A DNA stretch of 64,000 bases. It comes from Methylobacterium sp. NMS14P. Lineage in GTDB: Bacteria > Pseudomonadota > Alphaproteobacteria > Rhizobiales > Beijerinckiaceae. The position numbers and the translations under genes were made by a program. How positions within the stretch are numbered: position 1 is the first letter of the stretch; each line of letters begins with the position of its first letter. Of the stretch, positions 48,464 to 59,623 are shown in pieces. Under the pieces are notes generated by a model. That model ran no database searches. It saw nothing but the letters and a program-made list of their open reading frames with translations, and was not told where the DNA came from. The stretch is from assembly GCF_028583545.1 (NCBI RefSeq), contig NZ_CP087106.1, positions 3,518,501-3,582,500 on the forward strand, given 5' to 3'.

Positions 48464-50650
48464 TCAGTCGCCGATGCCGAACAGCTTCTCGATGAAGTTG
48501 CGGTCGTCCTTCTGGGCGCGCCGCGCCGGCGCGGCTTGACGCGGCGCCGGCGCCTCCGGCTCGCCGAGGATCTGACCGAGGAGCCCGCCCGGGCCGGTCG
48601 GGGCGGCGCTCGCCACCGAGGCGGTCGTCTCCGGCTGCCGGCGCCAGCGGTTGAGGCCCGGGAGCGGGACGGGCGTCTGCCCCTTCAGGGCCTGGGTCAT
48701 GTAGGTCTTCCAGATCTCCGCCGGCAGGTTGCCGCCGGTGACCTTCTTGGTGAGCTCGCCATCGTCGTTGCCGAGCCAGACCCCGGTCACGAGGCTGCCC
48801 GAGAAGCCCATGAACCACGCGTCGCGGTAATCCTGGGTGGTGCCGCTCTTGCCCGCGAGGTCCCAGCCCGGGATGTCGGCCTTCTTGCCGGTGCCGCTGA
48901 CGAAGGTCTCGTGCATCATGGCATTCATCATGCCGTCGGCATTGGCGTCGATGACCCGACCCAGACCGTTGTCGGAGCGCTTGTAGAGGACCTTCCCGTC
49001 CTGGCTCTTCACGGCGGTGACCACGTAGGGGATCACGCCGATGCCGCCGTTGGCGAAGGCCCCGTAGGCGCCGACCATCTCCAGGAGCGTGACTTCGGAC
49101 GTGCCGAGGGCGATGGAGCCGTTGGCCTGGAGCGGCGAGGTGATGCCGAGCCGCTGCGCGGTCTGGACCACGGTCTTCGGCCCGACCTCCTGGCCGAGGC
49201 GCACCGCGACGGTGTTGAGCGACTGGGCGAGCGCCGTCCGCAGGGTGACGGGACCCTCGTAGCGGTGGGAGTAGTTCTCCGGCGCCCAGTTGCCGATCCG
49301 GATCGGCGCGTCCTCCCGGACCGTGTCGGGCGTGGCACCGTGCTCCACGGCCGCGAGGTACACGAAGGGCTTGAACGAGGAGCCGGGTTGACGCTTGGCG
49401 GTCGTGGCCCGGTTGAACTGGCTCTGCGCGTAGTCGCGGCCGCCGATCAGGGCGCGGATGGCGCCGTCGGGCCGCATCGAGACCAGCGCCCCTTGGCTGA
49501 CGTTGAAGCGCGTGCCCTTGGCGTTGAGCTCGTCGGTGAGCGCCTTCTCGGCCGCCGCCTGGAGACTCGGATCGACGGTGGTCTGGACCGTGATGTCGGT
49601 GTCGAACTTGCCGACGTAATCGTCGAGCACGTCCATCACGAGATCGGCGACGTAGTTGGCCGATCCGCCGCCGCGGGCGTTGGCAGGCTTCGCCGGCTGG
49701 GCGAGCGCCACCTTCACGTCCTGGGCCGCCGCGAAGCCCAGCTCCTGCATGGCGGCGAGCACCTGGGCGGCGCGGGCCTGGGCGGCCGGGAGGTTGCGGT
49801 TGGGGGCGAGACGCGAGGGCGCCTGCACGAGCCCGCCGAGCATCGCGGCCTGCGCGAGGCTCACCTCCTTGGCGGGCTTGCCGAAATAGCGCTGCGCCGC
49901 CGCCTCGACGCCGTAGGCGCCGGCGCCGAAATAGACGCGGTTCAGGTAGAGTTCGAGGATCTCGTCCTTGGTGTACTTGTGCTCGAGCCAGAGCGCGAGG
50001 ATCGCCTCCTGGATCTTGCGAGAGGCCGAGCGCTCCGGCGTCAGGAACAGGTTCTTGGCGAGCTGCTGGGTCAGGGTCGAGCCGCCCTGCGCGACGCCGC
50101 GCCGGGTCAGGTTCTGGCCGATGGCGCGCACGATGCCGACCGGATCGACGCCGAAATGCTGGTAGAAGCGCCGGTCCTCGATCGCCACGAAGGCGCGCGG
50201 CAGGTAGGGCGGCAGCTCCTTGATCGACACGACCCGGCCGCCGGTCTCGCCGCGATTGGCGAGCAGGGAGCCGTCGCTCGCCAGGATGGCGATGTTGGGC
50301 GGCCGCTTCGGCACCGCGAGCTGGTCGATCGGCGGCAGCTGCGAGGCGTGATAGGCGATGAGCCCGGCGAGCCCGATCACCCCCCACAGGCCGAGGACGA
50401 CGGCGCCGTAGACGATGCGGCCGAGCCAGGAGCGCCGGCGTCGGCCGCGACCCGAGGCCTTCGCCCGCCCCGTGGTCCGTGTCGGCGCCTTGTTCGGCTG
50501 CCGCGCCCCGCCGCCCGATCGCTTCGCCACGCCGTCTCCTGCCCCGGGACGGTCCTCCCGGGTCAGGCGCAGGTCGAGTTCGCCGCGATCCCGCGCGCGC
50601 CCCTCGGGCACGTCGAAGTTCGGCTCAATCCTGCCCCGACCCTTGGCCAT
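48464..50650 (-). CDS. class A penicillin-binding protein (PBP1A family)
   Basis: A 728-residue bifunctional peptidoglycan synthase. The cytoplasmic tail is basic and Gly/Arg-rich; a membrane helix (IVYGAVVLGLWGVIGLAGLI) precedes the GT51 domain (AIEDRRFYQHFGVD, GGSTLTQQLAKNLFLT, LELYLNRVYFGAGAYGVEAA). The transpeptidase has SSFKPF (SxxK), AQSLN (SxN) and GKSGTTQDYRD (KSG). A disordered tail ends NFIEKLFGIGD. It is shorter than the OB-domain PBP1A of E. coli. Confidence 0.92.
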   Translation of the reverse strand: MAKGRGRIEPNFDVPEGRARDRGELDLRLTREDRPGAGDGVAKRSGGGARQPNKAPTRTTGRAKASGRGRRRRSWLGRIVYGAVVLGLWGVIGLAGLIAYHASQLPPIDQLAVPKRPPNIAILASDGSLLANRGETGGRVVSIKELPPYLPRAFVAIEDRRFYQHFGVDPVGIVRAIGQNLTRRGVAQGGSTLTQQLAKNLFLTPERSASRKIQEAILALWLEHKYTKDEILELYLNRVYFGAGAYGVEAAAQRYFGKPAKEVSLAQAAMLGGLVQAPSRLAPNRNLPAAQARAAQVLAAMQELGFAAAQDVKVALAQPAKPANARGGGSANYVADLVMDVLDDYVGKFDTDITVQTTVDPSLQAAAEKALTDELNAKGTRFNVSQGALVSMRPDGAIRALIGGRDYAQSQFNRATTAKRQPGSSFKPFVYLAAVEHGATPDTVREDAPIRIGNWAPENYSHRYEGPVTLRTALAQSLNTVAVRLGQEVGPKTVVQTAQRLGITSPLQANGSIALGTSEVTLLEMVGAYGAFANGGIGVIPYVVTAVKSQDGKVLYKRSDNGLGRVIDANADGMMNAMMHETFVSGTGKKADIPGWDLAGKSGTTQDYRDAWFMGFSGSLVTGVWLGNDDGELTKKVTGGNLPAEIWKTYMTQALKGQTPVPLPGLNRWRRQPETTASVASAAPTGPGGLLGQILGEPEAPAPRQAAPARRAQKDDRNFIEKLFGIGD

Positions 50651-50903
50651 GCATCCCGTCTTCGAATGTTCCGCCACGACGCGCGTCTGTGAGGCGCGCC
50701 GGAGGACGGTCTCCGCACGCCAAATGCGGCGGTTTCGCGCCCCGTCCGGAATTGACACGGGAGCCGGCACAGCCGGACATCCTTGTCGTAACCGTTTGTG
50801 ACCGCTTCGCGGTACGGTGCGGAAAAAGGCTGGCCATTCCGTTAAGGACCGCGCCGGACCGGTCGGATCGAAACCGGACGCCGCGCCTCGGCACGGCGCC
50901 GCG

Positions 50904-51773
50904 CTAGTGCGCGGCGCCCTGAAGCTCGCCCGTGCTCGCCAGGATCGCTTCCTGCAACGCGGTCGCTGCCACGTGGTGGCGGCCCGGGCCGAGCACGACG
51001 AACTCGACCGTGCCGAGCGGAGGCAGGCCGACCGCCTCGGGGATCGCGGCGAGGCCCGGCGGCATGACCTTGGCCGAGTGCGGCGCAATGCCTAGGCCCG
51101 CCTCGACGGCGGCCCGCAGGCCCATCAGGCTGCCGCTGGTGCAGGCCACCCGCCAGGACCGGCCCACCGCCTCGAGGGCGTCGAGCGCCAGGGTGCGGGT
51201 CATCGAGGGCGGCGGGTAGAGCACCAGAGGCAAGGGCTTGGCCGGATCCGGGACGAAGCCGGGCCTGCCCGCCCAGGTCAGGTCCTCGGTCCAGGTCAGG
51301 GTTCCGCGCGGATCGCCGCGCCGACGCTTGCAGAAGATCACGTCGAACTCGCCCGAATCGTAGCCCTGGTAGAGGGCGCGGCTCAGCCCGACCGTGATCT
51401 GGAGATCGACCGCGTCGTGCCGAGCGGCGAAGCGGGCCAGGACCTGCGCCAGGGCCGACAGGGTGTAGTCCTCGGAGACGCCGAGCCGGATGCGGCCGCG
51501 CAGGCCACCCGGCGAGAAGAAGGCGCGCAGCCGGTCCTGCGCGTCGACCACATCGCGGGCGAAGCCGATCATGGCCTGGCCGTCAGGCGTTGGGGCGACC
51601 CGGTGCGTGTCCCGCGTCAGGAGCGCGCGACCGAGAGCGTGTTCGAGCCGCGCGATGTGCCCGCTCACGGTGGATTGCCGGAGCCCGAGCGCCTGGGCCG
51701 CGGCCGTGAAGCTGCTACTCTCGACGACGGCCAGGAACGAGCGCAGCAGCTCGACGTTCAGGTTGCCTATCAT
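50904..51773 (-). CDS. LysR-family transcriptional regulator
   Basis: A 289-residue LysR-type regulator. The N-terminal helix-turn-helix domain reads LRSFLAVVESSSFTAAAQALGLRQSTVSGHIARLE; the C-terminal part is the usual periplasmic-binding-like effector domain (GRIRLGVSEDYTLSALAQVL). It is transcribed away from a small-protein/YoaK operon across 96 bases containing a 12-bp palindrome, so it may control that operon and itself. The effector is unknown. Confidence 0.9.
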   Translation of the reverse strand: MIGNLNVELLRSFLAVVESSSFTAAAQALGLRQSTVSGHIARLEHALGRALLTRDTHRVAPTPDGQAMIGFARDVVDAQDRLRAFFSPGGLRGRIRLGVSEDYTLSALAQVLARFAARHDAVDLQITVGLSRALYQGYDSGEFDVIFCKRRRGDPRGTLTWTEDLTWAGRPGFVPDPAKPLPLVLYPPPSMTRTLALDALEAVGRSWRVACTSGSLMGLRAAVEAGLGIAPHSAKVMPPGLAAIPEAVGLPPLGTVEFVVLGPGRHHVAATALQEAILASTGELQGAAH

Positions 51774-51784
51774 GGTTCATGATA

Positions 51785-51796
51785 ACCGATATCGGT
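51785..51796. promoter_or_regulatory. palindromic operator candidate
   Basis: ACCGATATCGGT is a perfect 12-bp palindrome 11 bases upstream of the lysR-type start and about 75 bases before the divergent gene. It fits a LysR-type binding site, but the regulator has not been shown to bind it. Confidence 0.5.
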
Positions 51797-51869
51797 AACG
51801 CCGCGGGCCAGCGCCGCGTTAGGATTCGAGACAGACCCGTCTCAGAGCCGCACCGCGAAGCCTCGTCCG

Positions 51870-52088
51870 ATGTCCGCACCCGTGATCATGACCACCCTCT
51901 TCGTCGGTGGCCTCGTGGCGATCCCGACGCTCGGCCGGTGGGCCGTACAGGTCACGGAGGTGCTCGCCTCCCTGCTGGCGACCGCCACCGTGTTGGTCGT
52001 GATCCTGTACCTCTGCGATCGCTGGCCGGACTACTTCGCCAACCCGCGGATGCCGGTCGGCACGATGGCGACACCGTTCGCCGAGTGA
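51870..52088 (+). CDS. 72-residue membrane protein
   Basis: A small protein with two hydrophobic helices (IMTTLFVGGLVAIPTLGRWA, ASLLATATVLVVILYLCDRW) and a short polar tail. No domain recognised. It lies 4 bases before the YoaK-like gene and divergent from the LysR gene, so it is probably cotranscribed with the former. Confidence 0.6.
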   Translation: MSAPVIMTTLFVGGLVAIPTLGRWAVQVTEVLASLLATATVLVVILYLCDRWPDYFANPRMPVGTMATPFAE

Positions 52089-52092
52089 GACG

Positions 52093-52809
52093 ATGACCCG
52101 TCCCGCGCGTTCGCAGACTCTGGGGAACGGCCCCTCCGCGGGCGCGGCCCTGGCGTTCGTCGCCGGCTTCGTCGATGCGGCGGCCTTCATCGCCCTGACC
52201 GGCCTCTTCACCGCCCACGTCACCGGCAACTTCGTCCTGATCGGCGCCGAGCTGATCGCGAGCTCCAGCGGCGTGCTGGCCAAGCTCCTGGCGCTGCCCG
52301 TCTTCGTCGGGGCGGTGGCGGCGGCGCGGGTTCTGGCCTTGCTGCTGGAGCGGCGGGGTTCCGACCCCCTGCCCTGGCTCCTCGCCGTCGAGGTGGCGCT
52401 GCTCGCGGGGTTCGGCCTGTGCGGCACCGTGTGGTCGCCTCTCGGCGGGGCGGATGGCGCCGCCTCCATCGCCGTCGGCATGCTCGCGGTCGCGGCCATG
52501 GGCCTGCAGAACGCCGTCGGCCGCCTGTCCCTCGGCCATCTCGCACCCACGACGGTCATGACCGTGAGTGTCAGCCAAGCCGTCATCGACGCGACCGACC
52601 TCGCCCTGGGGAGCGGCGAGCAGCGCGATCAGACCCGGAAGCGTTTCCTGCGCGTGCTGCCGGCGATCGCGGCCTTCGCCGCGGGCGCGTTGTGCGGAGC
52701 CTTCGGGATCGCGCATCTCGCCTTCGGCAGCATCGTCCTGCCGCTCGGCATTCTGGTGGCCCTGATCATCTTGGCCGCGGCGCCCGGCGAGGCCGGCGGC
52801 GCGCCGTGA
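52093..52809 (+). CDS. YoaK family (DUF1275) membrane protein
   Basis: A 238-residue DUF1275 protein with about six membrane helices. Typical features are the start ALAFVAGFVDAAAFIALTGLFTAHVTGN and the central GLQNAVGRLSLGHLAPTTVMT. The molecular role is not established. Its gene is 4 bases after the small membrane protein and may be regulated by the divergent LysR protein. Confidence 0.85.
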   Translation: MTRPARSQTLGNGPSAGAALAFVAGFVDAAAFIALTGLFTAHVTGNFVLIGAELIASSSGVLAKLLALPVFVGAVAAARVLALLLERRGSDPLPWLLAVEVALLAGFGLCGTVWSPLGGADGAASIAVGMLAVAAMGLQNAVGRLSLGHLAPTTVMTVSVSQAVIDATDLALGSGEQRDQTRKRFLRVLPAIAAFAAGALCGAFGIAHLAFGSIVLPLGILVALIILAAAPGEAGGAP

Positions 52810-52846
52810 GGAGCGGCGCCCCGAGGCGGTCAGGCGGCGACCGGCG

Positions 52847-53218
52847 TCACGGTTCGGCGGACGACCCGCCGAGCACCCGGCGGGCCTCGGCGAGCAGCAC
52901 GGAGTGGCGCTCCGCCTGCGGGCCGGAATCCGGGGTCTCGCGGCCGAGCCGGGCGATGCGCGCCCGGAACAGGCGCCGGCGCAGGCCGAACCGGCGGACG
53001 CTCATCACCAGTGCCTGAAGCACGAGGCGGACGGCCTCCGTCCGCTCACGCTCCTCCACGATCGCCGCCGCGAGAGCGGCCTCGCGGCGGAGCGCGGCCT
53101 CGAGCTCGCCCCGGACGGCGACGCGGGCCGCCTCGTCCTTGCGCGCCGCGTCGAGCTGGATCCGGCATTCCTGCAGCGCGCTGAGCAGCAGAAGCTCCTG
53201 CGCGGACGCATCCCTCAT
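52847..53218 (-). CDS. helical hypothetical protein
   Basis: A 123-residue protein dominated by Glu/Ala/Arg-rich helix (ARVAVRGELEAALRREAALAAAIVEERERTEAVRLVLQ, here in pieces such as GELEAALRREAALAAAIV). A coiled coil is likely. The ATG at 53218 has GGGAGG 5 bases upstream; an earlier ATG (53323) is possible but lacks a comparable site. No family recognised. Confidence 0.55.
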   Translation of the reverse strand: MRDASAQELLLLSALQECRIQLDAARKDEAARVAVRGELEAALRREAALAAAIVEERERTEAVRLVLQALVMSVRRFGLRRRLFRARIARLGRETPDSGPQAERHSVLLAEARRVLGGSSAEP

Positions 53219-53402
53219 CAAGGCCTCCCGAGGCGCCGCCTCCCGTCCGCCGACGGGTCGTTCCACCCGATCGCCGTCGCGCCGGCCGCGGACCGGCCGG
53301 CGCGCATCCTCGTGCGACGCCATAGCGAGCGCGGCCGCTGGCCGGAAGCCGCCGACCGGATTATTCGGCACGCACACCGCAAACGACGGGGGAATCGGGC
53401 AC

Positions 53403-53921
53403 GTGCAGATCCGGATCGCTCTGGCCTTCGGGGCCATCACGCTGGGAGGCGGCGCGGTGGCACCCGCCCCGGTCCAGGCCTATCAGCTGGACACGGTGAA
53501 CCTGGTCGGCTGCGCGCAGGAGGGCGGCGTCTGCCGGATGCCCTACCCCACCAACGTCTATTACGGCGTGCCCGGCCGGACGAACGGCCGGCCGTTTCCG
53601 CAGGGTGGCGTCGTGCCCTGCAATACCCAGACCTTCGGCGATCCGGCACCGGGCCAGGCGAAGAGCTGCTGGTTCGCTCCGCGGATCAACGCGGGCGGTG
53701 GCGGAGGCTACGGCGGCGGGGGCTACGGCGGCGGTGGCTACGGCGGTGGCGGCGGGGGTGCCTACGGCGGCGGGGGCGGCTACCGGAATGACGGCTACGA
53801 CGACCGGCGGGACGCCTACCGCGACCGCCGCGACTACGACCGCCCGCCGCCGCGCCGCCCCTACGACGACGATTACGGGCCGGGGCCGCGCCGCTACCGC
53901 GGTGATCCCGACGAGTACTGA
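53403..53921 (+). CDS. secreted glycine-rich protein
   Basis: A 172-residue protein with a signal peptide (RIALAFGAITLGGGAVAPAP) and a Cys-containing domain (NLVGCAQEGGVCRMPYPTN, VVPCNTQTFGD, KSCWFAP). A Gly/Tyr-rich stretch (repeated GGYGGGG) and a basic, Tyr/Arg/Asp-rich tail follow. Probably an envelope protein of unknown function. The GTG start is inferred from signal-peptide position. Confidence 0.65.
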   Translation: MQIRIALAFGAITLGGGAVAPAPVQAYQLDTVNLVGCAQEGGVCRMPYPTNVYYGVPGRTNGRPFPQGGVVPCNTQTFGDPAPGQAKSCWFAPRINAGGGGGYGGGGYGGGGYGGGGGGAYGGGGGYRNDGYDDRRDAYRDRRDYDRPPPRRPYDDDYGPGPRRYRGDPDEY

Positions 53922-54021
53922 TCTCGGTTGAGCAGGGCAGGCACGGGAACGTATTTGCCCTGTTAACCGCGATCCGGCATCGTCCGGCTCCGCGGAGCCG
54001 CGAAACCGGACGGAGGAGCTG

Positions 54022-54267
54022 ATGACGGAGAATCGCCGCGGCACCTTCCGGAAGAACGCCTTCACGTTCGGCGCCGTGCTGCTCGACGGCGGCGAGGTGA
54101 GCTGCCTGGTCTGGGACGCCACCGAGGTCGGCGCGCAGATCGAGGTCGAGGACGATCAGGCCGTGCCGGACCGCTTCGCGCTTCGTGTCAGCGCGGGCAC
54201 CGAACCGCGCTTGGCCACCGTGGCGTGGCGGCGCAGCCGGCGGATCGGCATCGCCTTCGACGGCTGA
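54022..54267 (+). CDS. PilZ-domain protein
   Basis: An 81-residue single-domain PilZ protein, likely a c-di-GMP receptor. It has the N-terminal basic motif NRRGTFRKNAF, the core strands ALLDGGEVSCLVWDATEVGAQIEVED approximated by EVSCLVWDATEVGAQIEV, and a conserved ending VAWRRSRRIGIAFDG. The usual RxxxR and (D/N)xSxxG motifs are only partly matched, so binding is uncertain. A diguanylate cyclase is encoded at 46630. Confidence 0.75.
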   Translation: MTENRRGTFRKNAFTFGAVLLDGGEVSCLVWDATEVGAQIEVEDDQAVPDRFALRVSAGTEPRLATVAWRRSRRIGIAFDG

Positions 54268-54273
54268 GGCCCC

Positions 54274-55344
54274 TCAGGTCGCCTGCAGGGCCGGGCGCGG
54301 CTTAGGCCCGGACCCGACCAGCCGGAACCGGCGCGGCCGCACGAACAGCAGGTCGAGCGCCGTCCCGCGGACCAGCCGCTCCAGCACCAGCGGCAGGACC
54401 ACCGCCACCGCCATGACCGTCAGGCTCGCGAGGCCGATATCGGTGATCGCGCCGGTGCGCACAAGGATCTCCCGGGTCGCCGCCATCGGCAGCGAGAAGG
54501 CGAGGTAGATCACGATCGAGCGCTGGCCGCAGGTCCGGATCGCCTCGGCAACCGGGCCGCCGGCGCGGCCGATCAGGGCGGCCGCCACCACGATCGCGAG
54601 GGCACCGGCCGCGCCGAGGGCGAGGCTCAGCAGCGGCAGGCTGGCGAGGGTCGGGTGGTCCGGCAGGCCGGACGGGGTCAGCGCGAGCCAGCCCTCCAGG
54701 AGCGCCCAGGCGGCGAGGCCGAACAGGGCGAGGGGGACGCGGCGGCGCGCCGCGTCGGCGAGCGCGACGATCCGCCCGGCGAACAGGTAGCCCGCGACGA
54801 AGTAGACGTAGCGGGCGCAGAACTCCTCGATCAGGGTCGCGTCGCTGCGGATGTCGGCGATCTGCAGCAGGGCGGCGCCGGCGAGGAGCACGCCGCCGGG
54901 CACGCGGCGCAGGGCCTTCGTGACCACCGAGAACACCGCCAGAAGGTAGATGAACCAGAGGGTGGAATAGGGCTCGATCAGCGCGTGGGCGAGGTGCGCC
55001 GCGAAGGCCGCGGGGCCGGCATCGCCGACGATCTTGCCGTACTTGGCGGCCGACTGGATCACCAGCCAGAGCAGGTAGAAGTAGGCGAAGTGGACGACCC
55101 GGCGGTCGGAGAACAGGCGCCAGTCGCGGTCGATGACCCGTCCCACGAACAGGCCGGAGAGCAGGAAGAAATCCGGGATCCGGAACGGCTTCGCGAAGGC
55201 GACGACCGGGTGGAGGAAGCCCTCGCCGCCCATGGCCTCGCCGGTGCCGATGACCGAGTGCATCATGACGACCAGGAGGATGCAGATCCCCTTGGCGATA
55301 TCGACCCAGGCGAGCCGATCCCCCGTATCCCCGACCCCGGCCAT
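54274..55344 (-). CDS. acyltransferase 3 family membrane protein
   Basis: A 356-residue integral membrane protein of the acyltransferase-3 family, which transfers acyl groups to sugars, lipids or peptides. About ten helices; conserved elements are the N-terminal RLAWVDIAKGICILLVVMMHSV (catalytic His in MMHS), RIPDFFLLSGLFVG and DRRVVHFAYFYLLW. The acceptor cannot be inferred from neighbours. The ATG at 55344 is the family start. It converges on the PilZ gene 7 bases away. Confidence 0.85.
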   Translation of the reverse strand: MAGVGDTGDRLAWVDIAKGICILLVVMMHSVIGTGEAMGGEGFLHPVVAFAKPFRIPDFFLLSGLFVGRVIDRDWRLFSDRRVVHFAYFYLLWLVIQSAAKYGKIVGDAGPAAFAAHLAHALIEPYSTLWFIYLLAVFSVVTKALRRVPGGVLLAGAALLQIADIRSDATLIEEFCARYVYFVAGYLFAGRIVALADAARRRVPLALFGLAAWALLEGWLALTPSGLPDHPTLASLPLLSLALGAAGALAIVVAAALIGRAGGPVAEAIRTCGQRSIVIYLAFSLPMAATREILVRTGAITDIGLASLTVMAVAVVLPLVLERLVRGTALDLLFVRPRRFRLVGSGPKPRPALQAT

Positions 55345-55459
55345 CGACCCACCCCTCGCGATCGGCGCGATCCTGGACCGGTTCGGGTTGACGGCAAGGA
55401 ACGGGGCGGCCGCCACCTGCGGATGTGACGAACGCGCGGTAAATCCGGCCGGTCAGATG

Positions 55460-55834
55460 TCAGGTGTTGCGCCGCGCCGACCGCCGGTCGCGGGTCATGC
55501 GCGTGGCGGCGTGGAAATCGTCGGGCTTGCCGCGGACCCAGACGAGGAAGCGCGCGATCTCCGGATCGGCGCGCAGGGCCTCGACGTCGGCGAGGCGTTT
55601 GGCGATCTCCGCCTCACTGTAGCGGGCATGGATCGCCGAGTGGCAGATCTGGTGCAGCCGGACCGTGCCGCGATGGGTCCCGCCCTTCAGCTTCGGCGTG
55701 AGATGATGGAGGCTGGAGCGGGCGCGGCGCGGAATCGGGCGCTCGCAGAGGGGGCAGACCGGGTCCGGCAGGCCCGGGACGCCCGGCGCGTCCGGATCCT
55801 CGGCGCTCCAGCGCTGCGAGCGCCGTCCGACCAC
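55460..55834 (-). CDS. HNH endonuclease-like protein
   Basis: A 124-residue protein with an HNH-type zinc-finger nuclease core: CPLCERPI, then SSLHHLTPKLKGGTH, then LHQICHSAIHARYSE. The C-terminal part is basic. Family members include restriction enzymes and general DNases; its role here is unknown. Same strand and close to the downstream hydrolase gene, possibly an operon. Confidence 0.75.
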   Translation of the reverse strand: MVGRRSQRWSAEDPDAPGVPGLPDPVCPLCERPIPRRARSSLHHLTPKLKGGTHRGTVRLHQICHSAIHARYSEAEIAKRLADVEALRADPEIARFLVWVRGKPDDFHAATRMTRDRRSARRNT

Positions 55835-55849
55835 GCGAGCCTCCCTCTC

Positions 55850-56680
55850 CTACCCCTGCTGTTCCACCGGCTGCGGGCAGGCCGAACCGACGCGGGGTCC
55901 GAACAGCGTCTCGGCCTCGCGATCCCGGCTGCCCAGGATGGAGACGTGGTCCCCCGGGATCACGTCGATCCGCGCCCGCGGACCGGCCGCCTCGGCGAGG
56001 TTCCGCGCCAGCTTGGCCGGCACCACCGTGTCGTCGCGGCCCTGCACGATCAGCACCGGCGCCGTGCCACCGCGGATGCGCAGGTCCGAGCGGTACGTGT
56101 CGCGCAGGAGCCAGATCGGGGCTAGCGGGACATGCAGCCGCACGGTGTGGCTCATCGAGTCGAAGGGCGCCTCCAGGTACAGCCCGATTGCCGGCTCCCG
56201 CTGGGCGACGGCCACGGCCACGGCGGCCCCGAGGGAATGGCCGTGGAGCAGGATCGGCGCGCCGGGCGCCCGCGCCCGCGCGGCCTCCACCGCCGCCAGC
56301 CCGTCGCGGATCAGCCCGTCCTCGCTCGGACTCCCGGTCGAGCCGGGGTAGCCGCGATAGGCCAAAGTCAGCACGCCCCAGCCGCGCGCCCGCCAGGGCT
56401 CCGCGGCGAAGCGGGCCGCGTGCGGCTCGGGGCGCGACCCGTTGCCGTGGAAGCTCACGACGACGCCGCAGCCCGGCCGCGGCGGCCGCCACAGGCCGTG
56501 CAGAGTCTCGCCGTCGGGCGTCGCGACCGTGATTGCCGCGAGGCCGGGCGGGGTCGTCCACGGGTTCTGCGGCCCGAAGGCGCCCGGATAGAGGAACCGG
56601 CGCTGCCCGAGCGCGAGTGCGGCGCAGGCCAGCCCGCAGAGGAGGAGCGCGGCGAGCAGGAGGCCGGCGAGGAGACGCAT
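55850..56680 (-). CDS. alpha/beta hydrolase (BEM46-like), membrane-anchored
   Basis: A 276-residue hydrolase with an N-terminal membrane anchor (LLAGLLLAALLLCGLACAALAL). Catalytic residues are the nucleophile HGHSLGAAVA, acid GRDDTVV and histidine PGDHVSIL. VVVSFHGNGSRPE supplies the oxyanion hole. Substrate unknown. Located just before the thiC leader on the opposite strand. Confidence 0.83.
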   Translation of the reverse strand: MRLLAGLLLAALLLCGLACAALALGQRRFLYPGAFGPQNPWTTPPGLAAITVATPDGETLHGLWRPPRPGCGVVVSFHGNGSRPEPHAARFAAEPWRARGWGVLTLAYRGYPGSTGSPSEDGLIRDGLAAVEAARARAPGAPILLHGHSLGAAVAVAVAQREPAIGLYLEAPFDSMSHTVRLHVPLAPIWLLRDTYRSDLRIRGGTAPVLIVQGRDDTVVPAKLARNLAEAAGPRARIDVIPGDHVSILGSRDREAETLFGPRVGSACPQPVEQQG

Positions 56681-56786
56681 GCGGTGCGGGAGAACGGGTG
56701 CGTTCGGACGAACGGTTTACGGGATGTGTTTTCTACGGCCGCCGGTCAGCATTGACAAAGCCCTCCGCGAGCCCGAGTCTGGAACC

Positions 56787-58846
<2,060 letters not shown>

Positions 58847-58851
58847 CACGA

Positions 58852-58887
58852 CGGCACGCCCGGTCCGCTCAGGATTCGGGCGTGCCG
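58852..58887. terminator. bidirectional terminator after thiC
   Basis: CGGCACGCCCG and its exact complement form an 11-bp stem with a 14-base loop, between convergent thiC and the next gene, overlapping the stop of the latter. Confidence 0.75.
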
Positions 58888-59387
58888 CAGCCCCGCCCGG
58901 GCGTTCCGCCGTACGGGGCCTCGATATCGAGGACGTCGCCCGGGCGAGCGCCGTAGGCATCGTGCAGCGCCGCCAGCATCAGATCCGCGGCGATGCCGAG
59001 GTCGGGCGGCGTTCCCAGTTCCACGAGGCGGGCGAAGTTCTCCGCCGGGTCCGCCTGGACGTAGCGGAGCGCCGCCAGGGCCGCCCGCGCGGTCGCATCC
59101 AGCCTCAAGCGGCCCCCGCCGGGCGGCCCGTAGGCGCCCGACGCGGCCTCGCAGAACATCCGCGTATCCCGATCCTGGAAGATGCACTGGACGTAGCGCT
59201 GCTCCTGTCCGTGCAGCGCGACGACGATGAAGCGGTCGCGCGAGACGTCGACCGGGCCGTGCCTGTGGATGGCGTCGAGGCGCTCCGCGACGGCGCAGCG
59301 ATTCTCGCGGATGAACTGCGCGCGCGAATCCGGCGCGGCGAGCGCGGACGTCGCCGCCAGGACGAGAGTCGCGAAGATCCTGTACAT
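58869..59387 (-). CDS. secreted hypothetical protein
   Basis: A 172-residue protein with a signal peptide (IFATLVLAATSALAAP). The mature part is alpha/beta with three cysteines (ENRCAVAE, VQCIFQD, MFCEAAS) and GGGRLRLDATARAALAALRY. Function unknown. The ATG at 59387 has GGAG 8 bases upstream; an ATG 12 bases earlier is less well placed. Confidence 0.6.
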   Translation of the reverse strand: MYRIFATLVLAATSALAAPDSRAQFIRENRCAVAERLDAIHRHGPVDVSRDRFIVVALHGQEQRYVQCIFQDRDTRMFCEAASGAYGPPGGGRLRLDATARAALAALRYVQADPAENFARLVELGTPPDLGIAADLMLAALHDAYGARPGDVLDIEAPYGGTPGRGCGTPES

Positions 59388-59623
59388 CGCGTGCTCCATG
59401 CAGCGCGGGGCGGACCGCGGCCCCGTTGTGGGAAGACGAACCGGACGCGCGCCGAGTCGGCTTCGTTGAAAAACCAGCACAGATTTGTGTCGCGACGGTA
59501 ACGCGATGTTCATCGCATCTCCGATCCCGCCGCAGCATCCGGTGGACCGGCGGTCGCCATTAAGGAAGGATTAGGCAGGACCGCCCCTCAATCCTTCGAT
59601 CACAGGATCGCAGGAGACCGGCG

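Noticed and set aside
48252..48539. Plus-strand frame across the gap upstream of the diguanylate cyclase
   Set aside because: It overlaps the 3' end of the PBP gene and looks like translated intergenic DNA.
53697..53790. GGC-rich tandem units that could be taken for a DNA repeat array
   Set aside because: They encode the Gly/Tyr-rich stretch of a secreted protein in a continuous frame; not an independent repeat or CRISPR.
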